A DNA stretch of 64,000 nt from Promicromonospora sukumoe. GTDB lineage: Bacteria; Actinomycetota; Actinomycetes; Actinomycetales; Cellulomonadaceae. Positions 43,165-53,778 of the stretch are shown here, piece after piece (position 1 is the stretch's first letter; each line of letters opens with the position of its first letter). The DNA lies in NCBI RefSeq assembly GCF_014137995.1, contig NZ_JACGWV010000003.1:1-64000 (forward strand), written 5' to 3'. The notes under the pieces were generated by a model. It saw only the letters and a list, made by a program, of their open reading frames with translations, had not been told where the DNA came from and made no database searches. Made by a program: the position numbers and the translations under genes.

Positions 43165-45468
43165 ATGACGCAGCTTCATGCATCACCGAGACCACGATCT
43201 GGACCCGGGCCGACGATCCTCACGGCGGTCGGCGTCGCCATGCTGTTGATCGGCGCGATCGTGGCCACGGCCTTCATGCTCCTGTTCCAGGGCAGCGTGG
43301 CGGACGGCGCGGGCCGGCTCGACGACGGCGCCAGCACCCTGAACGACGGCGTCCAGGCCGACCTGGTCTCCGGTGTCGGCGACCTCGGCGCCGGGGCGAC
43401 CGACCTCAACGCCGCCGTGCAGGACGACGTGGTCCCGGGCGTCGAGGCGCTCGCCGAGGGTGCCGGCCAGCTCGACGACGGCGCCGGCGACCTGCGTGCG
43501 GGCGTGATCAAGCTGCACAACGGCTCCAAGAAGATCTCCGACGGCACGGCCGAGACCGCGTCGGACGTCGCGGACCTGGCCGACGCGTCGCTGCTGCTCA
43601 CCGCCGGCCAGACGAAGCTGAACGACGGACTGGGCGAGCTGAACGACGGAGCCCCCGCGCTGGCCGACGGGGCGGAGCGGCTTGCGGGTGGTTCCCTGCT
43701 GGTGGCGGCCGGCGTGGTGAGGGTCAGCGACGGCGTGACCCCGCTCGACGCGGGTGCGCAGAAGCTGGCCGTCGGCGCCGGGCAGGTGCAGGCGGGTGTC
43801 GCGACGGTCAGCGCCGGTGTGACCCCGCTCGACGAAGGTGCACGTCGGCTGGCTGCAGGGTCGTCCGAGGTGGTGGCAGGAGTCGGTCAGGTCGACGCCG
43901 CGGCGAACCTGCTTGCCGACGGCTCCGGCCAGGTGTACGCCGGGAGCCAGAGGCTGAACGGCGGCCTGTCCCAGCTCGCTGCTAACAACGGGACGATCCT
44001 TGGCGGGACCAGCGCGGTCCAGGCCGGGGCGAACGGCCTTGCCGACGGCGCCGTGGCGGTCGACGCCGGAGCGGACCAGGTGTACGGCGGGCTTGCCCAG
44101 CTCAACGCAGGCGCTCCCGCGCTGGTCGAGGGCGCAGGCGCTGCCGCGGCCGGCGCGGCGGACCTGAAGTCCGGCTCGGCCTCCGTCGCCGGTGGCGTCG
44201 CCGCCGCGCAGGACGGTGCCGGCACGCTCGCCACGAAGATCGGTGGCCTGGTCGGCGGCGCGGACCAGGTGCAGGGCGGCAACCTGAACCTCCAGGAGAA
44301 GCTCACGCAGCTCGCGGGTGCCACCGACGACGCGGCACTGAAGGCCCAGCTCGAGGCGCTCGCCCAGTCGTCGGGTGCCCTGGCAGCCGGTGCGGGCCAG
44401 GTCAGTGCGGGTGCCTCCCAGGCGCAGACCGGCGCGTCCGGTCTTGCGTCCTCCCTCGGCCAGCTGTCCGGCGGGGCGTCGCAGGTCGCCGTCGGCGCGG
44501 AAAAGCTTGCCGCGGGCACGGCCCAGGTCTCCGGCGGCGTGCAGAAGGTAGCCGGTGGCCTGGCGCCCCTCACCGCCGGAGCGGCCGACCTGGCGGCTGG
44601 CACGGAGCAGGTCAAGGTCGGTAGCGCGACGCTGAAGGCCGGCGTCGGGCAGCTCGCCCCGGGCATCCAGCAGTACGTGGCCGGTGTGGGCTCGGCGTAC
44701 GCGGGCAGCAACGACCTCGTCGCGGGCTCGCAGCAGGTGGCCGGTGGCAACGCCGAGCTTGCCGCCAACACGCCGAACCTGTTCGAGGGCGCCGCGCTGG
44801 TCGCCGGTGGCAACGCAAACTTGGCAGCCGGTACGGGCCAGCTGAATCGTGGCCTCCCCGCTCTCCTGTCTGGCGCGACCCAGGTTGCTGACGGCAACGC
44901 GACGCTCGCTGCCGGCACGGGTCAGCTCAAGGGTGGTCTGCCCGCCCTCCTGTCGGGTGCCAACGACGTCGCTGAGGGCAACGGCACGCTTGCGGCGGGT
45001 GCGCCGAGGCTGGTCGACGGTTTGTCTCAGGCCCACGACGGCTCCGGCAAGATCCTCGACGGCATCATCGAGGTGCGCGACCGCGTCGTCCCCAAGGTCG
45101 AGAAGTCGCAGCGACTGGCCGACGGCTCGGTCACCGTGCAGGAGGGCCTCCTGTCGGCCCGCGTCGGCGCCCGCGACCTCACCGACGGCACGGGTGCGCT
45201 CGACGACGGCACCCAGAAGCTGGCCGGCGGCGCCGTCACCCTGGCCGACGGCACGCAGCAGCTCGCCGACGGCTCCGCGAAGCTCGTCGCCGGCACGTCC
45301 GACGTCGCGTCCGGTACGGCGCAGCTCTCCGACGGCACGGACCAGCTGCGCACCAGCGTGGACGGGTCGCCGCTGGGCGCCATCGGCGTCGGCGTCATCA
45401 TCGCGGCGGCGCTCGGCGGGCTGCTGGCGCTCGCGGGCCTGATGCTGCTGGGTCGGCGCCGCGTCTGA
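43165..45468 (+). CDS. Extracellular xxxLxxG heptad-repeat protein with two terminal membrane helices
   Basis: 767 residues of unknown function. One helix near 18-40 (TILTAVGVAMLLIGAIVATAFML), then about 690 residues made almost entirely of seven-residue units with Leu at 4 and Gly at 7 (QLADGSAKLVAGTSDV), then a helix near 733-763 ending GRRRV. This is the repeat described as TIGR03057, found in YhgE/Pip-type proteins, but no permease domain is attached. There are no cysteines. The repeat region would be outside the cell, tethered at both ends, and may form a long solenoid or coiled rod. Upstream lie paired operators and a foldable leader. It converges with the DUF305 lipoprotein gene. Confidence 0.85.
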   Translation: MTQLHASPRPRSGPGPTILTAVGVAMLLIGAIVATAFMLLFQGSVADGAGRLDDGASTLNDGVQADLVSGVGDLGAGATDLNAAVQDDVVPGVEALAEGAGQLDDGAGDLRAGVIKLHNGSKKISDGTAETASDVADLADASLLLTAGQTKLNDGLGELNDGAPALADGAERLAGGSLLVAAGVVRVSDGVTPLDAGAQKLAVGAGQVQAGVATVSAGVTPLDEGARRLAAGSSEVVAGVGQVDAAANLLADGSGQVYAGSQRLNGGLSQLAANNGTILGGTSAVQAGANGLADGAVAVDAGADQVYGGLAQLNAGAPALVEGAGAAAAGAADLKSGSASVAGGVAAAQDGAGTLATKIGGLVGGADQVQGGNLNLQEKLTQLAGATDDAALKAQLEALAQSSGALAAGAGQVSAGASQAQTGASGLASSLGQLSGGASQVAVGAEKLAAGTAQVSGGVQKVAGGLAPLTAGAADLAAGTEQVKVGSATLKAGVGQLAPGIQQYVAGVGSAYAGSNDLVAGSQQVAGGNAELAANTPNLFEGAALVAGGNANLAAGTGQLNRGLPALLSGATQVADGNATLAAGTGQLKGGLPALLSGANDVAEGNGTLAAGAPRLVDGLSQAHDGSGKILDGIIEVRDRVVPKVEKSQRLADGSVTVQEGLLSARVGARDLTDGTGALDDGTQKLAGGAVTLADGTQQLADGSAKLVAGTSDVASGTAQLSDGTDQLRTSVDGSPLGAIGVGVIIAAALGGLLALAGLMLLGRRRV

Positions 45469-45512
45469 CCGGTCGGCGGCGGCCTGGTGGGGCCGACGCC
45501 GACCATCCCCGG

Positions 45513-45548
45513 TCGCCGGGAACGGAACACCTGTTCCGTTCCCGGCGA
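45513..45548. terminator. Perfect 17-bp hairpin between convergent genes
   Basis: TCGCCGGGAACGGAACA pairs with its perfect complement at 45532-45548 around a two-base loop, between the stops of the heptad-repeat and DUF305 genes. Confidence 0.8.
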
Positions 45549-45587
45549 TCGTCATGTCGGGGGCCGGCGGGCCACCAGCTCAGCGCC

Positions 45588-46304
45588 TCACAGCGCGGCG
45601 AGCATCTCCTCCAGCCGGGCTATCTCCGCCATCTGGTCGGCCGCGATGTTGTTCGCCAGCTCCAGGACTCGCTCCTCGCTGCCCGCCCCGGCGACGTCCT
45701 TGCACATCGCCAGCGCCCCCTCGTGGTGCTTGATCATCCCTTCGAGGTACAGCCGGTCGAACTCCGCGCCGGACGCGTCCTCCATCGCCGTCATCTCGGC
45801 CGCGCTCAGCATGCCGGGCATCGCGTCGTCGTGCCCGTGCTCGGGTGCTCGCGGACCCGATCCGTCCCCGCCCTCCGCGGTCACGGGCACCGGGTAGTCG
45901 TTCTCCTCCAGCCAGCCGGACATCAGGTCGATCTCGCTGCCCTGCACGACGTCGATGCGGGTGGCGAAGGTCTTGATCTGCTCCGACTCGGCGCGGTCCG
46001 GCGCCAGCACCGACATCTCGATCGCCTGCCCGTGGTGCCAGATCATGTCGGTGAGGAACTCGGCGTCCGCCTTCGAGAAGGGCGCCTCGGAGTTGGGTGC
46101 CCCCTCGTAGCCCTCGGGCGCGATGGTCTGCGCCGCCTCCCCCGGCTTGCCGGGCTGCACGACCACCGAGCTCGGCGTCGGCACCGCCTCCGGCTCGTCG
46201 TCCGGGCTGCAGGCGGACAGCACGAGGGCCGGGGCCAGCACGAACAGGCCGATCGCGGCCGTCCGGGCGCGCGCTCGTCGGCCGGCACCTGTCAGCGTCT
46301 TCAC
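45588..46304 (-). CDS. DUF305 lipoprotein
   Basis: 238 residues. Lipobox LVLSAC near residue 32 indicates an exported, lipid-anchored protein. The DUF305 four-helix domain has both His-rich motifs: MIWHHGQAIEM near 88 and MIKHHEGALAM near 190, thought to bind metal (copper context in some species; family knowledge). An acidic linker with GHDDAMPGM lies between. It diverges from the LVIVD-repeat gene, and a second DUF305 protein lies beyond that, so the three probably act together at the cell surface. Confidence 0.9.
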   Translation of the reverse strand: MKTLTGAGRRARARTAAIGLFVLAPALVLSACSPDDEPEAVPTPSSVVVQPGKPGEAAQTIAPEGYEGAPNSEAPFSKADAEFLTDMIWHHGQAIEMSVLAPDRAESEQIKTFATRIDVVQGSEIDLMSGWLEENDYPVPVTAEGGDGSGPRAPEHGHDDAMPGMLSAAEMTAMEDASGAEFDRLYLEGMIKHHEGALAMCKDVAGAGSEERVLELANNIAADQMAEIARLEEMLAAL

Positions 46305-46553
46305 GGGCGGATCCTCTCGTACGGGCTGAACCGCGTCATCGTTCGGTCATGGGCCGGGCTGCCCCGCGCCATCGGACGACGTCTGCGCCGGAATCTACAA
46401 CACGCCGTGTCAGCGGGACACCATGGCCGGATGTCGCTTCCGCGCCGCTAGGTGGCGCTTTGTCACCACCATGTTAAAGATCACGAAACTCCTGGTCCTG
46501 GGAGGTCCCTGTGAGCAACACTGCCCTCAACCGACCTAGGAGGTGTGACGCCC

Positions 46554-47957
46554 GTGCGTCGTCCAACCTTTACCCGACCTCGTGTGCGGGGCGCCGCCGG
46601 CGCCGCCCTGGCCGCGATGATCGCGGCCACGGCCTTCGCGGCGCCCGTCGCTGCGGACGTCGCAGCTCCGGACGTCCCGCCGGGCGAGAGCGCGTCCCAG
46701 AACATGACCCACCTGAGCAACCAGCCCAAGAACGGCGCCCTCCAGGGCACCGGCTCGGACATCGCGTTCCAGGGCAAGTACGCGTTCGCCGGCAACTACG
46801 ACGGCTTCACCGTGTACGACCTCTCCGACAAGGAGAACCCGGAGCAGGTCGTGCAGGTCTACTGCCCGGGCTCGCAGAACGACATCTCCGTCTACAAGGA
46901 CATCCTGGTCCTGTCGACGGACTCGTCCCGCAGCGACGACTCGTGTGCCTCGACGTCCATGCCCGCCACCGAGAAGGCGGCGTGGGAAGGCCTCAAGATC
47001 TGGGACATCTCCGACCCGCTGTCCCCGCAGTACATCAAGTCGGTCGAGACGTCCTGCGGCTCGCACACCCACTCGCTGGCGCCGTCCAAGAACGGCAAGG
47101 ACCTCTACGCCTACGTGTCGTCCTACTCGCCCAACGCGACGTTCCCGGACTGCCAGCCGCCGCACGACTTCATCTCGATCGTGAAGATCCCGGTGAAGAA
47201 GCCGACGTCGGCCAAGGTCGTCTCCACGCCGGTCCTGTTCCCGGACGGCGGCTACCCGGGTGACCCGAGCCGCAGCGCCTCGACCACGAGCGGCTGCCAC
47301 GACATCACCACCTACGTGAAGTACGACCTGGCCGCCGGTGCCTGCATGGGTGACGGCATCCTCCTGGACATCAAGGACCGCGAGCGTCCCCGCGTCATCA
47401 GCCAGGTGCGCGACACCGAGAACTTCGCGTTCTGGCACTCGGCGACGTTCAACAACGACGCCACCAAGGTGGTCTTCACCGACGAGCTCGGCGGCGGCGG
47501 TCTCGCGACCTGCACCGGCGAGTACGCGCCGGAGCTGGGCGCCAACGGCATCTACGACATCGAGCGCGGCAAGCACGGCAAGAAGGAGCTCGAGCTCAAG
47601 TCGTACTACAAGATCCCGCGCATCAACACGGCCGCCGAGAACTGCGTGGCGCACAACGGCTCGCTGATCCCGGTCAAGGGCAAGGACATCATGGTCCAGT
47701 CCTGGTACCAGGGCGGTGTGTCGGTGTTCGACTTCACCAACTCGGAGCGCCCGCGTGAACTCGCCTGGTTCGACCGCGGCGAGGGCGTGAGCAGCGGCGG
47801 CACGTGGTCCACGTACTACTACAACGGCTACGCGTACTCGAACGACCTCGGCATCGGCTTCGACACGTTCGACATCGACGACAAGATCGACGGCAAGGCC
47901 GAGCGCGTCAAGCAGAAGTCGCTCAACCCGCAGATGCAGGAGCCGTTCGGGCACTGA
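46554..47957 (+). CDS. Secreted LVIVD-repeat beta-propeller protein
   Basis: 467 residues. A signal peptide (GAAGAALAAMIAATAFAAPVAA) is followed by repeats of the LVIVD type, e.g. YAFAGNYDGFTVYDLSDKENPE, LKIWDISDPLSPQYIKSVETS and VSVFDFTNSERPRELAWFDR, which fold as a propeller. Several cysteines suggest disulfides. No membrane anchor follows. GTG 46554 is chosen because AGGAGG (46538) is ten bases upstream; a GTG at 46545 is too close to it. Flanked by two DUF305 genes, an association seen in other actinobacteria. Function unknown. Confidence 0.85.
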   Translation: MRRPTFTRPRVRGAAGAALAAMIAATAFAAPVAADVAAPDVPPGESASQNMTHLSNQPKNGALQGTGSDIAFQGKYAFAGNYDGFTVYDLSDKENPEQVVQVYCPGSQNDISVYKDILVLSTDSSRSDDSCASTSMPATEKAAWEGLKIWDISDPLSPQYIKSVETSCGSHTHSLAPSKNGKDLYAYVSSYSPNATFPDCQPPHDFISIVKIPVKKPTSAKVVSTPVLFPDGGYPGDPSRSASTTSGCHDITTYVKYDLAAGACMGDGILLDIKDRERPRVISQVRDTENFAFWHSATFNNDATKVVFTDELGGGGLATCTGEYAPELGANGIYDIERGKHGKKELELKSYYKIPRINTAAENCVAHNGSLIPVKGKDIMVQSWYQGGVSVFDFTNSERPRELAWFDRGEGVSSGGTWSTYYYNGYAYSNDLGIGFDTFDIDDKIDGKAERVKQKSLNPQMQEPFGH

Positions 47958-48075
47958 CCCGGACAGCGTCCCCGACGTCGGACACCGTTCGCACGTCTGA
48001 CACCGTCCCGACGTCGGGACACCCGAGGCCCATCGGCGGTTCGCTGCCGGTGGGCCTCGGCCGTCCCCGAACCTT

Positions 48076-48139
48076 CCTTCGAGACCTAAGTTTCTTCGCT
48101 TTGGGGCGGCTCAGAGCGAAGAAACTTAGGTCTCGAAGG
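48076..48139. repeat. 25-bp perfect inverted repeat between LVIVD and DUF305 genes
   Basis: Arms at 48076-48100 and 48115-48139, perfect over 25 bases, 14-base loop. Contains CCTAAGTTTCTTCGCT, unusually AT-rich for this genome. It is between two genes on the same strand, 118 bases after one stop and 92 before the next start. Confidence 0.85.
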
Positions 48140-48230
48140 GGAGTTACGGGCCCCAGGATTGCCCGCCGCAGACCCTATGCGGGTTTTCCGTGATGGCGCC
48201 GACGGTGCTTTGTATGGGAACCTCCCGGAC

Positions 48231-49031
48231 ATGACGCCTCAGGACTCGACGACGAACCCGACGACGGACTCGACGACCGAGACCACGGCGCCGTCCGGCG
48301 AGGTGCCCGGCCAGGAGCCGACGGCGCCGGCGTCCGCCTACGGGCTCGGCCGGCGGCTGCGGATCATGGGCGCCGTGCTCGCGGGCGGCCTCGCCGTCGT
48401 GCTCGCGCTACTCCTCTGGCTCGGCGTGCTCGTGCCGGCCAAGCAGGAGGCCGCCGGCTACTCGGACGCCGACTCCGGGTACGCCGCGACCGCGATCGAG
48501 CACAACGCGCAGGCCGTGCAGCTCGCGGCGCTCGCCCCGGGGCGGTCCACCGACGACGACGTCCTCGCGCTGGCCGTCGAGGTCGGCGAGGCGTCCGCGG
48601 GCCGGGTCGACGAGCTCGCCGCCTGGCTGGAGGCACGCGACATCCCGGTCCCTGCCGCGGGCCGGGAGGCGCTCGCGCTGGCCGAGGGCGGCCTCACCAC
48701 CGAGGTGCCTGACGACGGCAGCGGTCCCCGGGCCGGTGCCACCGCCCACTCCCACGAGGGCGGGAACCACGGCATGCTCACCGACGAGCAGATCGACGGC
48801 ATGGCCCGGCTCGAGGGATCGGAGTTCGACATCGCGCTGCTGGCGGCGCTCGTCGAGCACCACTACGGCGGGCTGCAGCCCGCCGACAAGGAGATCGAGG
48901 GCGGCATGGACGCCGAGGCCGTGGCACTGGCGCAGTCCGAGGCGGACGCGATCCGGGTCGAGGTCGAGGACGTGCGCGACCTGCTCGCCGACGTCGGCGG
49001 GCCGGGCCAGACGAACGACGAGACCAACTGA
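48231..49031 (+). CDS. DUF305-family membrane-anchored protein, first His motif lost
   Basis: 266 residues. A Thr/Pro-rich cytoplasmic leader, one membrane helix near 45-65 (IMGAVLAGGLAVVLALLLWLGVLV), then a DUF305-like domain. The second motif is kept as LVEHHYGGLQ, but the first reads AIEHNAQAVQLA, with Asn in place of the second His; it also carries TAHSHEGGNHGML in the linker. So metal binding may differ from the lipoprotein copy. ATG 48231 is chosen because the family leader starts there, but no clear ribosome site is seen and an upstream ATG is possible. Nearest neighbours are the LVIVD gene and a convergent CPBP-like gene. Confidence 0.78.
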   Translation: MTPQDSTTNPTTDSTTETTAPSGEVPGQEPTAPASAYGLGRRLRIMGAVLAGGLAVVLALLLWLGVLVPAKQEAAGYSDADSGYAATAIEHNAQAVQLAALAPGRSTDDDVLALAVEVGEASAGRVDELAAWLEARDIPVPAAGREALALAEGGLTTEVPDDGSGPRAGATAHSHEGGNHGMLTDEQIDGMARLEGSEFDIALLAALVEHHYGGLQPADKEIEGGMDAEAVALAQSEADAIRVEVEDVRDLLADVGGPGQTNDETN

Positions 49032-49082
49032 CCGCGCGGCACCGCCGGGCGACGCCGCCACCCGGCGGCGCCGCCCCGCCCG

Positions 49083-49901
49083 TCAGGGCGCCGTGATGAA
49101 GATGTCGAACAGCTCCGGGTGGTGCCCGTGCACCAGCACGGCGAACACCACGGCGTCGAACAGCAGGTGCACGGCCACCACGTAGCTGAGCGACTTGAAC
49201 TTCGCGAAGATCCAGCCCTGAACCAGCGCGAACGGCACGGTCAGCAGCGGCCCCCACTCGCGGTAGCCGAGCTCCCACAGGAACGACACGAAGATCATCG
49301 ACTGCAGCACGTTGGCCTGCCACATCGGGAAGTGCTTGCAGTACAGGGCGAACACGATGCAGATGAAGAACAGCTCGTCCCAGATGCCCACGGCGTTCAC
49401 TCCGACGAACAGCCGCCAGATGTCCTGCGTCCCGTTCAGGTCGGGCCAGTTGAGGTACGCGCCCGAGCCCAGGAAGTAGAACGGCAGCAGCAGGTATCCG
49501 ATGAGCACCACGAGGGCGAGGTAGATCCACTGCCCGCGGGTCCAGCGTTGTCCGGTCGCCACGGGGAACCTGATCGTGTCCTGCTTGAACACGAATCGGG
49601 ACAGCGCCCAGGGCACCAGCACGGAACCGCCGAGCGCGAGCGTGAAGCGCAGCATCCCGGCGTCGGACAGGTCGGCCTTCAGCGAGATCAGCGAGATGAT
49701 CCCCATGCCGACGCCGACCAGCGCCAGGTCGCGGCCCAGCGCCCGGTCGGCCCACAGGCCCAGCGCGATGCCCAGCACCAGCGGCAGGTAGGCGATGGGC
49801 CGGAGGTGGATCGCGAACAGCAGGATCGCCGAGGCCGACACGAGGAAGGCGGCCGTGAGCCGCGCCGGGCCGAGGAGCGGGGCGGGCAGAGTGAGGGTCA
49901 C
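49083..49901 (-). CDS. CPBP-like membrane protein with degenerate protease motifs
   Basis: 272 residues, about eight helices. The overall pattern and the C-terminal VVAVHLLFDAVVF (HxxxD) recall CPBP/Abi intramembrane proteases. The first motif should be EExxxR but reads WDELFFICIV, and the FxxxH motif is missing (MIFVSFLWELGYREWG). It is therefore probably not an active protease, or belongs to a divergent branch. The GTG start has GGGAG ten bases upstream. It diverges from cstA and converges with the DUF305 gene. Confidence 0.6.
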   Translation of the reverse strand: MTLTLPAPLLGPARLTAAFLVSASAILLFAIHLRPIAYLPLVLGIALGLWADRALGRDLALVGVGMGIISLISLKADLSDAGMLRFTLALGGSVLVPWALSRFVFKQDTIRFPVATGQRWTRGQWIYLALVVLIGYLLLPFYFLGSGAYLNWPDLNGTQDIWRLFVGVNAVGIWDELFFICIVFALYCKHFPMWQANVLQSMIFVSFLWELGYREWGPLLTVPFALVQGWIFAKFKSLSYVVAVHLLFDAVVFAVLVHGHHPELFDIFITAP

Positions 49902-49925
49902 GGGGATGACACTCCCACACCTCGT

Positions 49926-49969
49926 GTGTCAGACGTACAGGTCACGGGAGGGATCTGTGGGTCTGACAC
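49926..49969. repeat. GTGTCAGAC inverted repeat between divergent genes
   Basis: GTGTCAGAC (49926) and GTCTGACAC (49961) pair across a 26-base loop, between the CPBP-like and cstA starts. The same TGTCAGACC word makes up the large nested hairpin at 52.65 kb. Confidence 0.5.
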
Positions 49970-50050
49970 GTCGAATCGGGGTGATCGGGGCCTGGTTCTT
50001 GGTGATCCGGGACAACTAGAGTCTGCCCGTAGTCAGGTTTCACCCAGCAT

Positions 50051-50069
50051 CCGGCCCGCAACGGGCCGG
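50051..50069 (+). promoter_or_regulatory. Small hairpin in the cstA leader
   Basis: CCGGCCCG-CAA-CGGGCCGG, an 8-bp stem ending 22 bases before the GTG and 11 before the AGGAGG site. It could affect translation of cstA. Confidence 0.35.
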
Positions 50070-50091
50070 CCACCCCGGCAAGGAGGCCGCC

Positions 50092-52349
<2,258 letters not shown>

Positions 52350-52353
<4 letters not shown>

Positions 52354-52616
52354 GCGCGCTCCCCGGCCCGACGGCGGACGGCGGCGCGACGGCGGCAGTC
52401 GGCCCGACGGCGGACGGAGGCGCGCTCGCCGTCGTCCGCCGGGGCTGGCGTGCCCTGACCTGGTACGTCACCGGCGTGCTGGGCGAGAGCGACTACCCGC
52501 GGTACGTGGCGCACCTGCGCCGCGTGCACCCGGACGCCGCGGTGCCGACCGTCCGTGAGTACTGGCGGGACCGCTACGCCACGCAGGACGCCAACCCGGG
52601 CGCCCGCTGCTGCTGA
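52350..52616 (+). CDS. ybdD: YbdD/YjiX-family small protein, cstA partner
   Basis: 88 residues. The conserved core is WRALTWYVTGVLGESDYPRYVAHLRRVHPDA and EYWRDRYATQDANPGARCC, the standard YbdD/YjiX end. It is always found after cstA/btsT and may modulate the transporter. The GTG overlaps the cstA stop (GTGA). The N-terminus is longer than usual because a 12-residue unit beginning GPTADGG is duplicated. Confidence 0.9.
52365..52417 (+). repeat. Tandem 36-base duplication in ybdD
   Basis: The 17-base word GGCCCGACGGCGGACGG occurs at 52365 and 52401, 36 bases (12 codons) apart and in frame, encoding GPTADGG twice. Confidence 0.8.
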
Positions 52617-52653
52617 CCCGGTGACCCGGTGACGCGCGCCCGCTGAGCGCGAC

Positions 52654-52735
52654 CTGTCAGACCCAGCGACACGTGTCAGACCCTCAGGTCCCCCGGGTGA
52701 CCTGAGGGTCTGACACGTGCGGGAGGGTCTGACAG
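52654..52735. terminator. Nested hairpin between convergent ybdD and MBL genes
   Basis: An outer 11-bp stem CTGTCAGACCC with GGGTCTGACAG and an inner perfect 21-bp stem (52670-52690 with 52699-52719), separated by five-base internal loops. The word TGTCAGACCC occurs on both stems, so this looks like a hairpin inserted in, or duplicated within, another. It ends one base before the MBL stop codon. Confidence 0.8.
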
Positions 52736-53551
52736 CTATGTGAGGTGGTCGTTGGCGCCGCTGGTCCAGGCCGCGTGCCGGTCCGCGGAGCGCAGCACGA
52801 TCGCCCGGGCGTCCACCGGGATCACGCCCCGGAAGTTGTTGTAGAGCCGGTCGAACTCGAACCGGGCCACGTGCCGCGCCACCCGCTGCACCACGGGTCC
52901 TGACAGCGGGATGCGGTTGGGGTAGGAGCGCATGAACGAGACCGACGTCCGGTCGGGGTTGGCGAAGATCGTGTCCCCGCTGAGCAGCACGCCCTTCCCG
53001 TCCGCGCCGCCGGCCCAGTGCGCCACCGCGGACCCGGGAAAGTGCCCGCCGGGCTGGGTCAGGGTGACGCCGGGCAGGATCTCGCGGTCGTCCTTCCACA
53101 GCTCGACGACGTCGTCGCCGCGGGCCAGCCATCCGGCGTCGGCCTCGCTGACCAGGACCGGGACCCCGCCCAGGCGGTGGCTCCACTCGACCTGCACCCC
53201 GTACATGTGCGGGTGGCTGGCCACGATGTACGCCAGCCCACCCAGGTCGCGCACCGCCTCGACGGCCGCGTCGTCCACGTAGCCCGGGACGTCGAACATC
53301 AGGTTCCCCGCCGCCGTCCGCACGATCTTCGCGGTCGGTCCGATCCCGACGTCGGGCACCGTCGTCAGGCCGAACAGGTCCGGTTCCAGCTCCTCGACCG
53401 CGACGCTCTCGCCGTCGGCCGCGAGCTCCTCCAGCGTGGTCCAGTGCTGCCCGTCGGCGGGCACCCACTGCCGCTCGTCGGCGCAGACGGCGCAGACCTC
53501 GGGCCGGGACGCGTGCTCCACGCCGCACGTGCTGCAGATCCAGAACGTCAT
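52736..53551 (-). CDS. MBL-fold protein with N-terminal zinc-ribbon-like motif
   Basis: 271 residues. It opens with MTFWICSTCGVEH and CAVCADERQWVP, a four-cysteine zinc or iron site. The metallo-beta-lactamase fold follows, but the first metal motif reads ASHPHMYGVQVEW instead of HxHxDH; PGGHFPGSAVAHW and LLSGDTIF are kept. The SHPH variant defines a poorly characterised branch, so hydrolase activity is uncertain. ATG 53551 is preceded by GAAGGGAAGG. The gene is divergent from the histidine kinase and convergent with ybdD. Confidence 0.8.
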   Translation of the reverse strand: MTFWICSTCGVEHASRPEVCAVCADERQWVPADGQHWTTLEELAADGESVAVEELEPDLFGLTTVPDVGIGPTAKIVRTAAGNLMFDVPGYVDDAAVEAVRDLGGLAYIVASHPHMYGVQVEWSHRLGGVPVLVSEADAGWLARGDDVVELWKDDREILPGVTLTQPGGHFPGSAVAHWAGGADGKGVLLSGDTIFANPDRTSVSFMRSYPNRIPLSGPVVQRVARHVARFEFDRLYNNFRGVIPVDARAIVLRSADRHAAWTSGANDHLT

Positions 53552-53766
53552 CGCTGCCTTCCCTTCGTCGGGCCGGTCATCGCCACCTTGCGTCAACCTG
53601 CCGGCCGTGTCCACCGATTCTTGTCGGCGCGGGCCGGCTGCGGTACCGGTTTTTCCGGGCCGGACGGCGCCCGACGGCGCCCGACGGCGTGCGCCCCGGC
53701 CGGCCGGACGGCGTCGGCCCCCGTGGACTCCGCCTTCAGACGGAAGCGCTCGCGGCCGCGGGTTCC

Positions 53767-53772
53767 TACCCT
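53767..53772 (+). promoter_or_regulatory. -10 element for leaderless histidine kinase gene
   Basis: TACCCT six bases before the ATG at 53779, no ribosome site between. Confidence 0.5.
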
Positions 53773-53778
53773 GGGGGC

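Noticed and set aside
53660..53720. Repeated GCCCGACGGCG words upstream of the histidine kinase
   Set aside because: Short GC-rich slippage of the sort common in this genome; no dyad or phasing that suggests a regulatory role.
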